Source: Rotaria macrura (lineage: Eukaryota > Rotifera > Eurotatoria > Philodinida > Philodinidae). Taken from it: a stretch of DNA of 64,000 bases. A model generated the notes under the pieces. That model had not been told where the DNA came from and made no database searches. It was given only the letters and a program-made list of their open reading frames with translations. Where the stretch lies: positions 1 through 64,000 of the forward strand of contig OENT01000878.1 in assembly GCA_900239685.1 (NCBI GenBank), read 5' to 3'. Below are positions 50,180-63,946 of the stretch, piece after piece. Both the position numbers and the translations under genes were made by a program. The first letter of the stretch is position 1. Each line of letters begins with the position of its first letter.

Positions 50180-53100
50180 ATGTCTGAACGTTCACAAACA
50201 TCAGTTATTATTACAACAACAGCAATGCAAGGGCAATTACGTCCTTTAACAAACACAATTAGTAATCAATCAACTCCAATTTTTTCGGCTATCTTACGTA
50301 CAGCATCTGAAGATCATGCTGAATTGTCTACTAAGTAGGAATGTTTCAATAAGTCTGTCTGTTTTATTTCATCAATGAATTTTTTTTATGCTTTGTTACA
50401 TGAAAGATCAATCGAACGAACGATGACTCATCGTCAACGAGCTGACATACAATTGCAAAGTTTACTCAATCAACCGGAAGAATCATTACCGAAATTTGTA
50501 CGTTGTGCTAGTAATTATTTAGCACATGAAAACTTATCGATTGAGCAAGTATCTAAATTACTGGATACTCAATCGTTTATTATTGAACGTCTCGCACGTA
50601 TACTTTATTCATCGACGAATAATAATGATTGTATAAAAACATTAAATAAACTACAAGTACAAAGATTAACACTTATTTTAAATAGTACAATGGATGTACG
50701 TATACTCGTGTTTTTCATGATACTTGGCGAACATGCTTATGATTATGTGACACGTAATGGATTAATACAATTTTATGAACTATATTTTAAAAATCTTCAT
50801 ACATTTGATGAAAATCGATTACAAAAAATTATTGAAGTACTTCTTCAAAAATTTCATCTTGATCAAGTAAGTGAGCCAAGCATCAATAAACATCAATATT
50901 TAAATTCATTTTTGCCTTCATATATTAGTGAATATTTCTTAGTTCTATGATCACCAAAAAACAATGTATAGAAAAGAAAGTTTGGGTTAATACTCAAATA
51001 GGACAACAATGTTTCCATCGATATTGTTTAAATGACATCATTCAATATATGTGAGAACGTATAATCATCTCATGTGTACTCCATTCGATTTCGTTTGTCA
51101 TCATTACAGTCTAAAAAAAGAAGAGTTAATTTTGAGCCTAACGCTCTAGTATTAGACTGTCATGTATTCATTCAATGTCGTGTGCCATCAAATCACTATT
51201 CGAGAAAAATTTGAAATACAGATTGCCATGATTCTACTAAAGATTTATCAATAGCGATAATTATCTCATCAGAACATATTTTCTTGTATCCATAGATATT
51301 TATATCAATAGGTTATCGTTGTTACTAGTTGTAGGTAAATGAGTCATGACATATCTCTGAACAATAATCATTATTACACATTTTGAATATTCCTTTTCTT
51401 GTTCTTCAATACCTCGATAACCATGTATACATATGTCGACTATATTCTCAGTATAATACAGCGTTCTATGGAATCACTACTCTTTTTCTAGTTGGATTAT
51501 CTAACGATGACGAAAGGCGTTACTCTCAATCAGAATCAAGAAAATACATTTTCAACTTTGGTGGGTCGGCTCATAGATAGTGAACTAAACAAGTTTTTCT
51601 TGCTTTAACATCGAGACAACACGAGAATACATGTAAGAAAAATAACGGTCATGAACCTGATGTTTCCTAGTACTGTTTAGCAACAGACGAACAATACAGA
51701 TAGATGTAGTTCGAAAATATTCTCGAATCATATGAAAATTTCTAAATTATTTTTTATAGAAAGAGTTGATTAACTTTGAATTAAGCGTGAACAAGTTGTA
51801 GAAAGATTTCACTTTCACAACCAATCACAAATATATAAACTATACTTAATCTCAGTGAATAGAGACTAATAAATCGTATGCAGCCCATTATTACAGTTGA
51901 TAAATCAAATTTCTTATAGCTTTCATGCATAAACTTTTTTCACAAGAAACTTTTACAAGCTTTTAGTTTCTAAGTATCAAACCAAATTTTACAGAATTCT
52001 TTTTTTGTTTTTGTAAAATGTGTTGTGACCTCTATCTGTCGGTGTTGTTCATCGAAGCAACTAAATAGAATACTTTTTCATAGAAAATACAACTTAAAAA
52101 GCCATGTGACACCTGTAATAGTTATATATTTTTATTGATGTTGTTAAACTTTGTTCTCATAATAAGTATATTTCTCCGAGTTTATTGTCTATTGAACTTG
52201 GATACAACATTTTATTGCAATATAGATGGTAGAATATTTCAAAATCTATCGATAAGGACTTACAATAAATTGAAAGGGTTATGTTCCAATCATTTATTTT
52301 TTTCTCCATAGAAATCTCAAATTGACTTCGAAGAATTTCATTCGATTGTATCAAAAGATTCAACAATACTTGAATCTTTATCTGAATTTACCGTTCATCC
52401 AACATGGTTTATGAAATCTCCATCTATCAGGCAAGGACGAGAAAGTAAACTTGAACGGTTTTTTTCAAATAAATATTCGCAACAAAAAATCTATGAACCA
52501 CAAACAAATAGAATAACAAGAGATTATATTAAAGATAATCTATCGCGTATTATAACTCTAAGTATTTATTTATTTATTAGTCTAACTCTACTATTGCATG
52601 TAATTATTTATCATACAATAAAAACAAGATCTCATATTCTAGCGGTATGTGCTCGCGTCGGTGGAATGTTACTAAACTTCAATTGTGCACTTGTTACACT
52701 AGCAATGCTTAGGTATCCAATATTATTTATTCGAACCAATAGATTATTACGAAAAATGATCCCTATTGATGATCATATCGATTTTCATAAAATTCTTGGT
52801 TACATTATTGTAGGTTTGTCTGTATTTCATACAGCTGCACATATGGCAAATTTTATCCGACTTGATGGTAAGTAGAAAATGTTACAGTGAAAAAGATCAA
52901 ATCGTTATTGTTTTCATATGTATAGATTATTCATGGATGACGTATATGGTAGGATTTTTTGAATACGAATAATATCAAATAGATTATTCGAAATTCTTTA
53001 TTTATATTGAAGTTTACAACAAAACCAAATATTGGGTGGATTGGTGGTTTCGCACCGTTAAGTGGTGTTATTTTGTTTGTTATTCTTTCGCTAATTACTA

Positions 53101-56100
53101 TCTGTTCGATGCAATGGATTCGACGTGGTGGTCATTTTCAAGTAATTGAATTGATATTAGTTTTAGTCGAATACGGCTTTTGCTTTAGATCTTCTATTGG
53201 ACACATTTGCTTTATGCAGTTTTTTATGCTCTTCTTATTGTTCATGCCGAACAGTTTTGGGTAAATTTTCATGTTAAAATAAGTTTTCTTTTACTCGAAT
53301 GTAAATTAACATCTTTAGAAATGGATTATTGGTCCATTAGTATTGTTTTTATTGGAAAAGATTTATTCTATCTTCACAAGATATTCAACAAATAATGGAA
53401 AAACTTATATTCATTCGGTCACAATTGAACAATCTAATGTGATCAGTTTAATTATTCATCGACCCAAAGATTTCGAGTAAGATTCATTGACATGAAACAG
53501 TAATCGGAACCTTATTAGATACATTGCGAAATATTTAATTTGTAAAGATTGATGTCCTCCATCTATTAGTACTTGGCATTCAAAGATTATATTTTTTATA
53601 AACTATTCAATTTTTTGTAGCACAAAACGGACATTTTGATTCATTGAAATTACTAGATTCCAGAGCAGTTAGGGATGCAACAAATCTTTAAGGTTTAGAG
53701 TTGGGATTTTTTTCAAATGAACATGAGTCCGACTTGGTAGCGTGCTACACTAAAACCAAATATCAATCCCAACTCCGAATTCCGAACCCAGATCTCACCC
53801 AAATCCTAATCTGAATTATACAGACCAAATGTTAAATCCGAATTCCAAACCAAAATTCATACCAAATCTAAACAATTTCATATCAATTTATGAGACTTGA
53901 GATTCTTTTCTCCCTGCTTTGACTTTATCTTACAAAGTTTCATCGAATTCGGATAAATCAAGATCAAATCCAAACCCAAATCTATTTGGACCAAATCTCA
54001 AGGCCTTGGATTCGTTGCATCCCTAGGCATAGTCGTATATCATCTGTCGAATAGGAAGGTTTTTGTAGATCCGATTATTAGAATCATACGCTCAAACATC
54101 CATTGTTTCTTAACATGCCACATTGTGCTTAAGTAGTCCCTTTATTTTTAAATCTTTCATATTATTCTTGAAGAAGGCATGATTATTCAAGATTATTATT
54201 TGATTAGTTTAGAATATTTTTGAAATGGCTATGAGAGTACTGGATAATTCAGGTTCAAGTATTTCTATTGCTAGCATCTACCTATATACATTTATATTAC
54301 GAGTACTGATATGATAAGCACGAGAAACATTTGAGGGAGTTGATTTGATTCTTATTTTCATGTAGACATGAGTAATGAAATCGTTGTCTCAATTCCACTG
54401 TAGCCAAGTCCACAAAAAAGTTTGGATCCCGTTTATCTCTGCTACCAATAACCTATTCACGATCATATGAAAACATCATATCTACTTACTAGAATCAATC
54501 TAGTCCTATCCAGAATACACCGGATCCTATTTTGAAAATTTAGTGTACTAAGCTCCGGAAAAGTTCTTAGATCCGATAGCGTTTAATCAAAAAATAATTA
54601 CTCAACAAGGTTCGAATCCAATAATAGGAATCTATGATATCCGAAAAACATTTATCGACCAGATACCACAAATTTTGATTGATCAATAAAACTTTGACCC
54701 AGATATTTTTGGAATCTGTTGCCTCTACCAATCACATATGTATATCTGCAAGAGCGCTGATACACATACTTCGGAAGTTTTTATTTTTGCCCATATCCTT
54801 ATGGAGACACTGCAAATTAATTCACATACTTAACATTCACATTCCATGTCTCTGTTTTTTGTTCCCGTGCTCATCATTTCCTAATTCTTACCTTAGAAAT
54901 ACGTAGTTCGCTTATGCTTTTGGAGATCGCATACATCTCATACTTTATCGTATGCAATTAAAAGATGAACGAATGTAATACTCAACTTTGTGAACCGTTG
55001 TAGATCTCTGTGTAAGATCATAAGCAGACGTGTTCCTTTCATCTATGTCACTAACAACAAACTATTATAACCCAAACGACATAAATTGACATAGATGACT
55101 TCTCAACTTTAGTGTTTCTTTTATTAGGATCAAAGCTGACTAATATCAAGTTTCATATGCTTCAGTCACATCCACGAGAAAAATAGGCGAGAGAGGAAAA
55201 TCATTAGAGTACAGAACGAGTGACCAACTATTATCGTTCATGAAATCGTCATGTCGAACTGCATATGGAATGAATACGTTCATTCGATTGAATGGACCGA
55301 AGATGTGCATCGGTCATGTTTTTACTATCAGCACAATATGCAAACAGAATGTTAACTCTGCTAAAGAGAGCTTGAAGGTATAATACAACACTTGAATCAT
55401 TTTATCACAAATGATCCACCTTGACAGAATTACATGGATAGTTATCAGAATCTGTGAAATAACTATATGACGACGATAGCATGTATCAGTCTGTAATATA
55501 CAAAATTTTTACATTAGAATGACTATCTGATATCGAAATTATACCAATATCAAATAGTACGTCTCTTGTAGTATAAATATTCGATTTCTTGTCAGCAAGT
55601 TTTCTATCCAAATTGCGTTTGTTTGTCATTCCGAATCTCTAAAATATCTATGGAATAATTTCTACTAATTATGATCAACTGTAATCTATAAACATAGCAT
55701 TGACGGATACGTCATTCAATGTTTAGTTCAAATATTTGATATCCTGATAAATTCGTCTACTTTTTCATTTGAATTTGTTAGCTTTAAACCTGGTGACTAT
55801 ATAAATGTGAATTTACCACGAATTGCTCTTTATGAATTTCATCCATTTACAATTAGTAGTGCTCCAGAAGAAGGCGATTATATACGTATACATATTCAAG
55901 CAGTTGGCCATTGGACTCGACAAGTCTATCAACGTTTTAAGACAATGTCTGAAGACGAAGCTCGAGAAAATCATATTGAAATACATTATGCTGATAGTCA
56001 TCTCGAAGAATCATTTATTAATTTTCAAAATTTCAATCATTATGAAAATGCAATTAATATAAGTCCATCTGATTTGAAATTTCGACAACGAGAACCTGTC

Positions 56101-56736
56101 TTAATTAATGGACCATATTCAACATGTGCACGGTATGCATTTGATTGTAAACATGTAGTATTGATTGGTGCTGGTATTGGTATAACACCATATGCATCGA
56201 TCTTATCAAGTGTGATGGCACAATTTCGTGCATCGTATGTTGTTTGTGAAAATTGTAATCATATTAATTATACTACAAAAGGTCTGTTGGGAAATCGTCA
56301 TTTTTTGAAAAAAGTCGATTTCATTTGGGTAAATCATGATTATAAAAATTTCGAATGGTTTCTCAATCTTCTTCGTCAATTTGAACACGAACAAGAATAT
56401 TATTTAACATCACATTCTAATGAAAAGCGTTTTCTTGATATACATCTATATTTTACAGGAATACAGTATAATGAAATGATTGGCAATGTACCTTTAGATC
56501 TTGCAACAAAAATATGGGCACAAATAGCACATCAAGATATATTTACAAGTTTAAAATCTAAAACACACTTCGGTCGACCTCATTGGGATGAACTATTTAA
56601 TAATTTATTATCAAGCGAAAATGTCGTGACACCTAATGATGTTAGTATATTTTATTGTGGACCAGAAACATTAGCAAAGACAATAAGAAATCTTTGTACG
56701 AAATTTCGATTTCGATTTTATGAAGAGAAATGTTGA
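50180..56736 (+). CDS. NADPH oxidase (NOX5-like, with an EF-hand-like N-terminus), seven exons
   Basis: This encodes a membrane flavocytochrome that moves electrons from NADPH via FAD and two haems to oxygen, making superoxide. Exons are 50180-50334, 50407-50866, 52312-52867, 53013-53141, 53189-53260, 53319-53476 and 55782-56736, about 828 codons. The N-terminal 230 residues include a degenerate EF-hand-like half (QIDFEEF). The TM core keeps all four haem ligands: His codons at 52786 and 52828 (14 residues apart) and at 53204 and 53243 (13 apart), the NOX spacing. The FAD motif HPFTISS, NADPH motif GAGIGITPYAS and YCGPE follow. The C-terminus ends FRFYEEKC rather than the usual aromatic residue. 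The exon 3/4 junction is off by one base with every visible acceptor, so there is a frameshift, an assembly indel or a missed splice site. All other junctions agree. The last intron (2.3 kb) carries a MITE. Confidence 0.85.
53670..54025. mobile_element. hAT-like MITE inside the last NADPH-oxidase intron
   Basis: This 356-bp element has perfect 12-bp inverted ends, tagggatgcaac and gttgcatcccta. They extend to about 17 bp with one mismatch (next bases aaatc and gattc). The interior is rich in ccaaatcc/aatccgaa units and has no open frame. The flanking 8-mers (agagcagt and ggcatagt) match only partly, so the duplication has decayed or the family assignment is uncertain. The ends resemble those of the MITE at 18113-18749. 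Confidence 0.72.
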
Positions 56737-59700
56737 ACTGCTTTTTTCGTTTGTATGTCATTTGTGTTAGTATACAGTATCTTTTAAATTATAATACAAA
56801 CTTCCGAATTATCAAACAATAATCAATTGTTAGCGAATATTGTTTCTTTATATCTACGTTTTGAGCATAAGTTGTTTTATGTTGGATTGAATTAATCGAA
56901 CTATAGAATTACATGACCGATAGATTTATTACATAGATTGATTTTGCATCGCGTAGATCAAAAGAATATAGTACGAATCTGTATGAGCTCGCCAATAACC
57001 AAATTACATCCGTTGTTGGAACTTACTCGAATCATACTTTTGTGTTGACCACAGAATAGTTGTGACGATCGAAAAAGTTTATCTATGGTATCCATGAAAT
57101 TACTGCTGAGCTATGACGCAATTGTAATGAACTGACCAGCAGAAACATGGATTCAAACTTGAAAACGTTGTTTGAACAAAAATATATGTCAGATATAGTG
57201 GCACAAGAAATCACTTCGTTCATGACATCATCAATATAATAAGAAATACATTTGTGAATGATGACGTTTTTTGACTAGAAAAAAAACTTATCAAGCAACT
57301 AATATGTGCTTGGTACACAAAAACGATTTGAGATTTTTAGGTCTGATTGCTTATTATGAATAATTATCAAATTTTAGTTTAAAAAAAACTAGCGATCAGA
57401 ACAAAAAACATTGAAGTAATAGTAGCTGGTTAAGCACATCCATAGAAGAACTGATAAGAACAAAGTATTTACATACATCAGTGATATCAATCTGCAAGGA
57501 TTACAAATAAAATTATATTTTATTGGGGGAATTCAATCAGCTTTGAACAATATAATTAATTAAGTAGAACGAAAATGCTACTGAATACAGTAGTGTTTCT
57601 ACTTTCGAAACCGCTCAGTAGGCTGGGATTGTCACCATTGTACTAATCGCATACAGATCATTCGACCGATCGAAAAATTGGTACTTCCATCTGTGGGTGG
57701 ATTCATGTCTATAAAAAACATTAGTTTTACAAGAACATTGTTAAGAATTAAAAAAGGATAGAAAACTCAGTTGAATCACTATTCTTCTGAAAAAAGTTAG
57801 ATCAACGAAGATTTTGATGAGAAGTCAGCAACATAGACGTTGATGCTTTCTTCATGCAAGCATTCAAAATGCAAGCAGCTCTTGATTCTAGAAGCTTTCA
57901 AGCAGGTTCTGCATATTATTGACTATTTATTCAAAAAAAAAACATTTTCGTAATACAGGCAGGGTTCAAGCAGCGATAGATGATCTGTTCATTTATTTAT
58001 AACAGTCCCCAGAATAATAATTATTTGTGAAGCTAACTACAAGTAATCTAAAAATATTTTTGTTATATGTTTTTTCAATGCCGCTACCCTAATGATGTTA
58101 GCGTAAGGATATGTTTGTTTATTCTCGTATGAATTTCGAACAGCTCCAACCGCCTTCTGACAGCTCAGTAAATTAGAAGCTTCATTTCTTTGAAGTCCGA
58201 AGATCATACGTTAGTTACGGTGAGAATTTTAAAATTATGGTAAGCATTGCGAAGTAATTAATACCCAATGGATCTCCATCGACTGATATCTCTTTGATTT
58301 TTAATTGAAAACTGGGTAGATAATCACCTAACCATATTATGATGATAAGTGTGTTAAATCGATATTTAATATTTTGATGTAAATACAATTGTACTAATTG
58401 ATAAAATTGTTGATTTAGCTGGCAGAAAGAATTGATTAGCTGATGCGAAAATAAGTTGTAGTGATTTTAATTGTGCAGATTTCTGTGAAACAAAATGTTT
58501 TGCTTTTCATAAGAAGAGAATTACAATATAATTGATCTAGATATTCAAAACATCGTTTCCTTCTAAGGGGTGTAAAGATGGTGGCTCATCAAATGCTTGG
58601 TTTATATTTCAGCGACTAACTAACGAGAGCTTGAAAGTTTCTTCTCGAACAACTCAGAACTCTACGAATATGACCCATCGAATTCGTACTGCAATATAGT
58701 TCACTTATGAGTGAAAAAACTTCCATGACGTCAGACGATTGAATTGCTAGGATCGCCACCTTGCCAACTCTGTTCTTCAATCTCTATATAGTTATAAATT
58801 AAAATCAAAAGTAAAATGTACACTGTTATCGTACAAATTTATATAGGACAAATTTTCAACGTTGTCTTAATGTTTTTTGCTAATCTTCATCTCATACTGT
58901 AATTGATTACGTTCGATGTTTGTCTGTATATTCCGATCGGACATTTTTTATTACGATTACGACGCAAACATTATCTTTACCATAGATTTCTTCTACGGAG
59001 AAAGTCTAGCAATTAAAGCTGGACCGAATTACAGTTTTCGTTGCTTTTTTTTTATCGTAATCATTGATAAATATTACATCTTGAGTTTGACTTCTTGCCA
59101 TTCGTTTTTGCACCTGTGAGACTAAAAAAGAAGGGGATTTTTGTTGTTACATGTCTATCGTTTCTTTGATTGTTACAATCATCTGCCTATCTAATTTTAT
59201 GATTGATTTTCATGTTTGGATGATTAACACGAAATGCCATTTGAAGAGAATGCCTTGTTACTAGACAAGTAAATAAAAAGAATTAATTCAAATATCTTGC
59301 TTCAGAATTACATATAGAAAGTCGATGGAAAATTTCATTTTACACACCGATTTCAATCAATAGTTTAAGCTATCATCTAAAAATATTTGCAAAAAACATA
59401 ATAGAAGGTTATTTTTGAAATAATTTATGAATGGCCAAGTCAGAGAGCGTCAGGTTTATATAATTGTACAGGTATATTTATTTTTTATTTAGTCGCTGTT
59501 GATTATCTTAATTTCCAGACTCTAAGTCGATCATGAGACGTAATGTGTGATTATGAAAGTTTTAAATTTGATGTTTTGTATGTATCTAGTTAGGTTTCAC
59601 AAAAAAGTTTTTCTTTCTTTTACTGATAAGTTCAACATATTAAGTGTATGCTGTTCCTGTTCATTAACAAATTCGAAAAGAAAATAATGAAACATAAGCC

Positions 59701-62700
59701 AATAGTGGAACTATTTTACTATATGAATCGCATGAACATTAATGAAGAATTCTATTTATTATTTATGATATGATTTTGATTAAACATGAATTTGTGTGTG
59801 TGTGCATGATCATAAAATGCGTATTTTATATATGTGCTCAAAAATTGACCAAATCATTTACCTCCGTACTATCCGAGAAAATGAATTATGAACAGCTTTT
59901 CGATTGAACATGAGATTTACAGTAATCATTGCAGTGTGAACCCTTGTGGATTCAATCACGTTTTTGCGAAAACTTTTGTTTTTGACTATTCATGGTCTTA
60001 GTTTGGCTTATAATGACCAGAAAAAACGGGAGACTTCTTTGTAAAATGTGCGAGATCCAGAAGATTGTTTTGGAAAATCTCAGTTTTCTCAAGCGTACTC
60101 CACCATGATAGTTGGAGGGTCTCTGAGTATATCTCACATAGAATATGTTGTAGAATTGTGGACACTGATCATTGTGATTAAAAAACTCGGCTTTTCGTCG
60201 AAAAATGACGGAAACATGTTCGCAATACTAAAAGGAAAAAAAAATTGCTAGAACACTTTCGACGCGCAAGCCAGTTTTTTTCAGAACTAGTCTGATTTTT
60301 CGTCTTGTGACCATGCCTCCGTTCTCTCTCGACGAAAAATGGAGTATTTCTAATAAAATGATCGGTGTTAAATTCTCTGAAAAATAAATCATATGGGAAA
60401 TTATCAAAAACCTCCTATTGTCATTGCTGAGTACTTATAAGCAAATGTAGATGTTCCTAAAGGATTGTCTAGATCTCTCATTGTTTGATATGTAATTTGT
60501 CATTTTTTTCTAGACTCTATATACTGAACTAACATTAGAAAATGTCAAATAGAAAGTTTTTTCTAAAAAAGAAGCGACCGGATCCCCATGGATTCACCCA
60601 AATAACCATTGAAACTAAAACTTTTACCATGTTTCTTTGATCGTTTGTCTCGAAGAGCCTCTTCCCAGGGTTAATCCATACACTCATTCTTAGTAATCTA
60701 CATGAAACTAGATTCGTAGTCGACGTTATTCGACAATTAGTTATTGACGGTTATCCATTATTTTTATCCATCTATGACTTGTGTGACTTGAAAAAATCTG
60801 GATGATTATTCTAATAGATACGAGAGCACAAGTTTCTTACTGGAGATAAGTAAATTCACAAAACGTGTATCGATCAACGCTGTCAATCAGAAATAGATGC
60901 TGAATTTCTCATGATTGTAAACAATGTCCACTAGGAATCGATTCTATGCTTATGCTGTGAATTTTTTGCTAGAGAAAAAATTTAGTTCATTTTTTCTATA
61001 AAGTAGCCGCCTTTGAATATTAGTGCGTCCCAGAAATGAAAATACGGCTATTCGTGTTCAATTTCTTGTATATTTCTTGACTCGTGTACTGCCTGATCGA
61101 CATTTTTGATGACGATCACAATCAAGCTCAGTAGTCATGTTGATCATAAATTTAGTGATTACTTTATGTACTAAGTAGTATTTCATCACTACATTTAACG
61201 AATGGGTGAGAATGAGTCAAGTTTTTTTATTTTAAACATTTCTTTTATTCTCTCGATCAGATCGAGATATTTTTCTAAACTTTGGACACTCTACAAAATT
61301 GCATGAGGAGGAAACCAAAAGTTATGAAATATTCTGAAAAATATGAAAAGTAAAAATAGACCGTATGTTAAAAAGAAAGTAAACATGAAGATTGTGTTTA
61401 ATTAGTGAAAATTTATAGTGATTCAGTCAGAACTATTTTTTTCGATACAATCACCCTATGGGAAACAAGTCACAGACAACATTGGTTCTATCAAACTGAC
61501 ATGTCGTATTGGCTGCCGATTCACGGATACAACAAAAATGGATCGATGATAAATGAAATGGTAGTTACTTTTAAAGGAGAATGTTTCGACTAGGAAACTG
61601 TCTTATAAAGAACATGCGTGCCATTGATGCTGGATAAATACTCTTCACTTTTCTCTGGGGCAGAATATAAAAGAGTTTTTCAGTAATGTTCTATGTAAAA
61701 GTATTAGGCTAATCATACAAGCTGCATGGTAGTTGAAACGTTTTAAAAATTCTCATACACACACTTCATCTGAGCAACCATTGTTGTATAAGACACTCTT
61801 GTGCATTCATACTTAAGGTTTATTTACCAACTGATATGAATGTTTTATTTCGATTAGATTACATCTTATACCATGGACTGACTGAATCTGTGCATTTCGA
61901 ACTACACAATCGCAAAGGTGTCATCCATAGACGGCAGGAAAGCCTTCGATTAGAAAAACATTTTTCAAAGAAAAAATTGGGAGAGCGAAAATTGGTCGAG
62001 AAACGTGTAATAATGTAATTAGTTTGCTTTTATCAAAAACAGAAAATTCTACCCTTCAGCAAAATTAAGAATAAATACTAACTGTATTGTGATACAATTA
62101 TAGAATTATTCACAATAACAACAAACAAGTGAAAACCAAAAAACTAAGACAGGAAAAAGGGATTTGATAGATTATGAGAGAGTCCTTCTAATTATTGTAT
62201 ACGCGAAGGTAGTGGATGAATAATTAAATGGCGTAGTCGTGCACTATAATTTAAATATTTTTTGCTTGGTTCGACTTTTTCTCCTCAACTCATGCCTATC
62301 AGTTGCAAGTTTTACTGAAAGGATTATTTTCTTTTAATTAAACTCTATTGCGTTTTATGTCAACGAATTTTCGTATCAATTAGTTTTCGTATCGACCAAT
62401 TTACCATGATTAATTTTCGTTCGATCAATTTTCGTAGACCCGAAAAAATTTAATATTCTATGCATCATTTTACTGTCTGAGTATATTTTTAGTCTAAAAA
62501 TTGAAATTCACTTTATTCGTTTAACAAAGCGAAGCATTTTATGCAGAATCACGATCGTTTTTTCCTTTAGATATGAAACGTGCTCCTATGGAGTCAACAA
62601 AAGAGGAGAAACATTGGAAATGCAGTGCGTTAAAGTCACTATGGCTCATTCGTTCTTCTCTTTTTTTTCTTGTTTTCATATTGCTACAATAGGACAATCA

Positions 62701-63205
62701 TGATTATGAAAAAAAATTCGGTAGTCATTCACGATCACTCACTACGGTATTCTTGAGAAATAGCAGTTACAGAAGTGCTGGTTCACCTATAGTGCAAATG
62801 TACGATGACAGAAAGACATCATCACATAGTAAAATAGTATCAAGACAACGTTTTCATTCGAAGGAAGTAGTTTTTTGTCTTTGACTAACACTAGAAACTG
62901 TCGAGGTGTTCTATCTAAATTATGTTTCTTTGTTTCTGATAGTTCGATGCTTTTAGTTTAGAATAATATTATGAATATTCGTGTCCTCAGTTTCTCATAC
63001 TTGGACTATTGAAGTTTCCTTCTATATTTTAACATATAGGAAAGATATTCTTTGGCCAGCAATGAAAATCAACTGAAGTAATTTATTTATGATTTTTCAC
63101 CATTAAATTAATATTTGTTCAGAGAGCAAAAGTACTGTTTAATGTCATATTTTACTTCTATGACAGTTTACTTTATTAATTAAAAATAATATAAGTATGA
63201 TCGAT
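56737..63205. other. Long intergenic AT-rich region
   Basis: About 6.5 kb without a recognisable gene. Short frames (for example 58916-59119, 61405-61593 and 61836-62018) show no domain or spliced partner. A tg dinucleotide run sits at about 59793-59806. Confidence 0.4.
62361..62446. repeat. Short degenerate tandem repeat (ttttcgt-containing units)
   Basis: Four to five imperfect copies of a 15-20 base unit containing aattttcgt(at)cga follow one another. The copies vary in length and the region is non-coding. Confidence 0.45.
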
Positions 63206-63946
63206 TCATCCAGACATCAACGTCTTCACTAGGTCATCGAAAAGATCATAACTCAATCTTCCATCCGGATTTTTCAATCTGTACATCGCGTACCATTCAT
63301 CATCGGCTTCTGGGTGTGGTCCGACCATTCCGACACGTCCTTTTCCATAATATTGGACAGCAGCTGCAATTTCACCATTCGTGTATATCGCTAGAATTTC
63401 GGCAGGCGCTGCTTGCCGATCAATGATCAACCGAGTACCATCTTGGAAGTAGATGTGTCGCAGCATGCCTCGCCAAAACACAGGTACGACTGTATCGATT
63501 TCAGTGGTTACAAAGGCACCGCTTGATGTAATGTATTGGTTTGTCTGTCCTTTTCCTGGTAGAAGGTCAAAGCCTGGTTCGGTCCCAGCAAGATAAGCAC
63601 CGAGACAGACACCAAGATATCTTCCTCCATTACGAACATAGTCACGAATAAGTGAAGCGTAGCGTTGAACATGAGGCCAGGTCTCGTCTAGGTCTCCTCC
63701 ACCGGGCTGTACGTATAGCTGTGCTATGGACAATGTATACTGATTCACATCCATTTGTTCCTTAGGTCCAACATAGATTACTTGATAGTTCTGCTGCAAG
63801 CGATCGGCGATCGTTTCCGAACAACCACGACATGCAGCAGGACCACGGTAAATCAAAGCAATAGGAAGGCCATGCGTGCTAAGTTTGAGAAGGCCTGCTG
63901 TAAAAAGCAATCGAAGAAGGAAAATATGTAAACCCATAGCAGTCAA
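63206..63946 (-). CDS. Class I glutamine-amidotransferase-like protein (biotin-protein-ligase N-type)
   Basis: The 246-residue frame matches the amidotransferase-like fold found as the N-terminal domain of some biotin-protein ligases and as stand-alone proteins. A VQPGGG turn (79-84) precedes the nucleophile elbow GVCLGAY with Cys114. PHPEAD supplies His211 and Glu213 of a Cys-His-Glu triad. The substrate is unknown, and no biotin-ligase domain is attached. Residues 1-26 could be a signal peptide. Alternatively the first 14 codons are intron: a gaag/gtaggc-like donor near 63978 and a ctttttacag acceptor near 63905 would splice residue Ala17 to an exon beyond the window edge. The GC content (about half) is clearly above the surroundings, and the gene reads without an internal intron. 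This hints at horizontal acquisition, which was not tested. Confidence 0.8.
   Translation of the reverse strand: MTAMGLHIFLLRLLFTAGLLKLSTHGLPIALIYRGPAACRGCSETIADRLQQNYQVIYVGPKEQMDVNQYTLSIAQLYVQPGGGDLDETWPHVQRYASLIRDYVRNGGRYLGVCLGAYLAGTEPGFDLLPGKGQTNQYITSSGAFVTTEIDTVVPVFWRGMLRHIYFQDGTRLIIDRQAAPAEILAIYTNGEIAAAVQYYGKGRVGMVGPHPEADDEWYAMYRLKNPDGRLSYDLFDDLVKTLMSG

Noticed and set aside
54600-54630. ggttcgaatcc, identical to a tRNA T-loop
   Set aside because: No acceptor stem, D-arm or anticodon arm could be paired around it.
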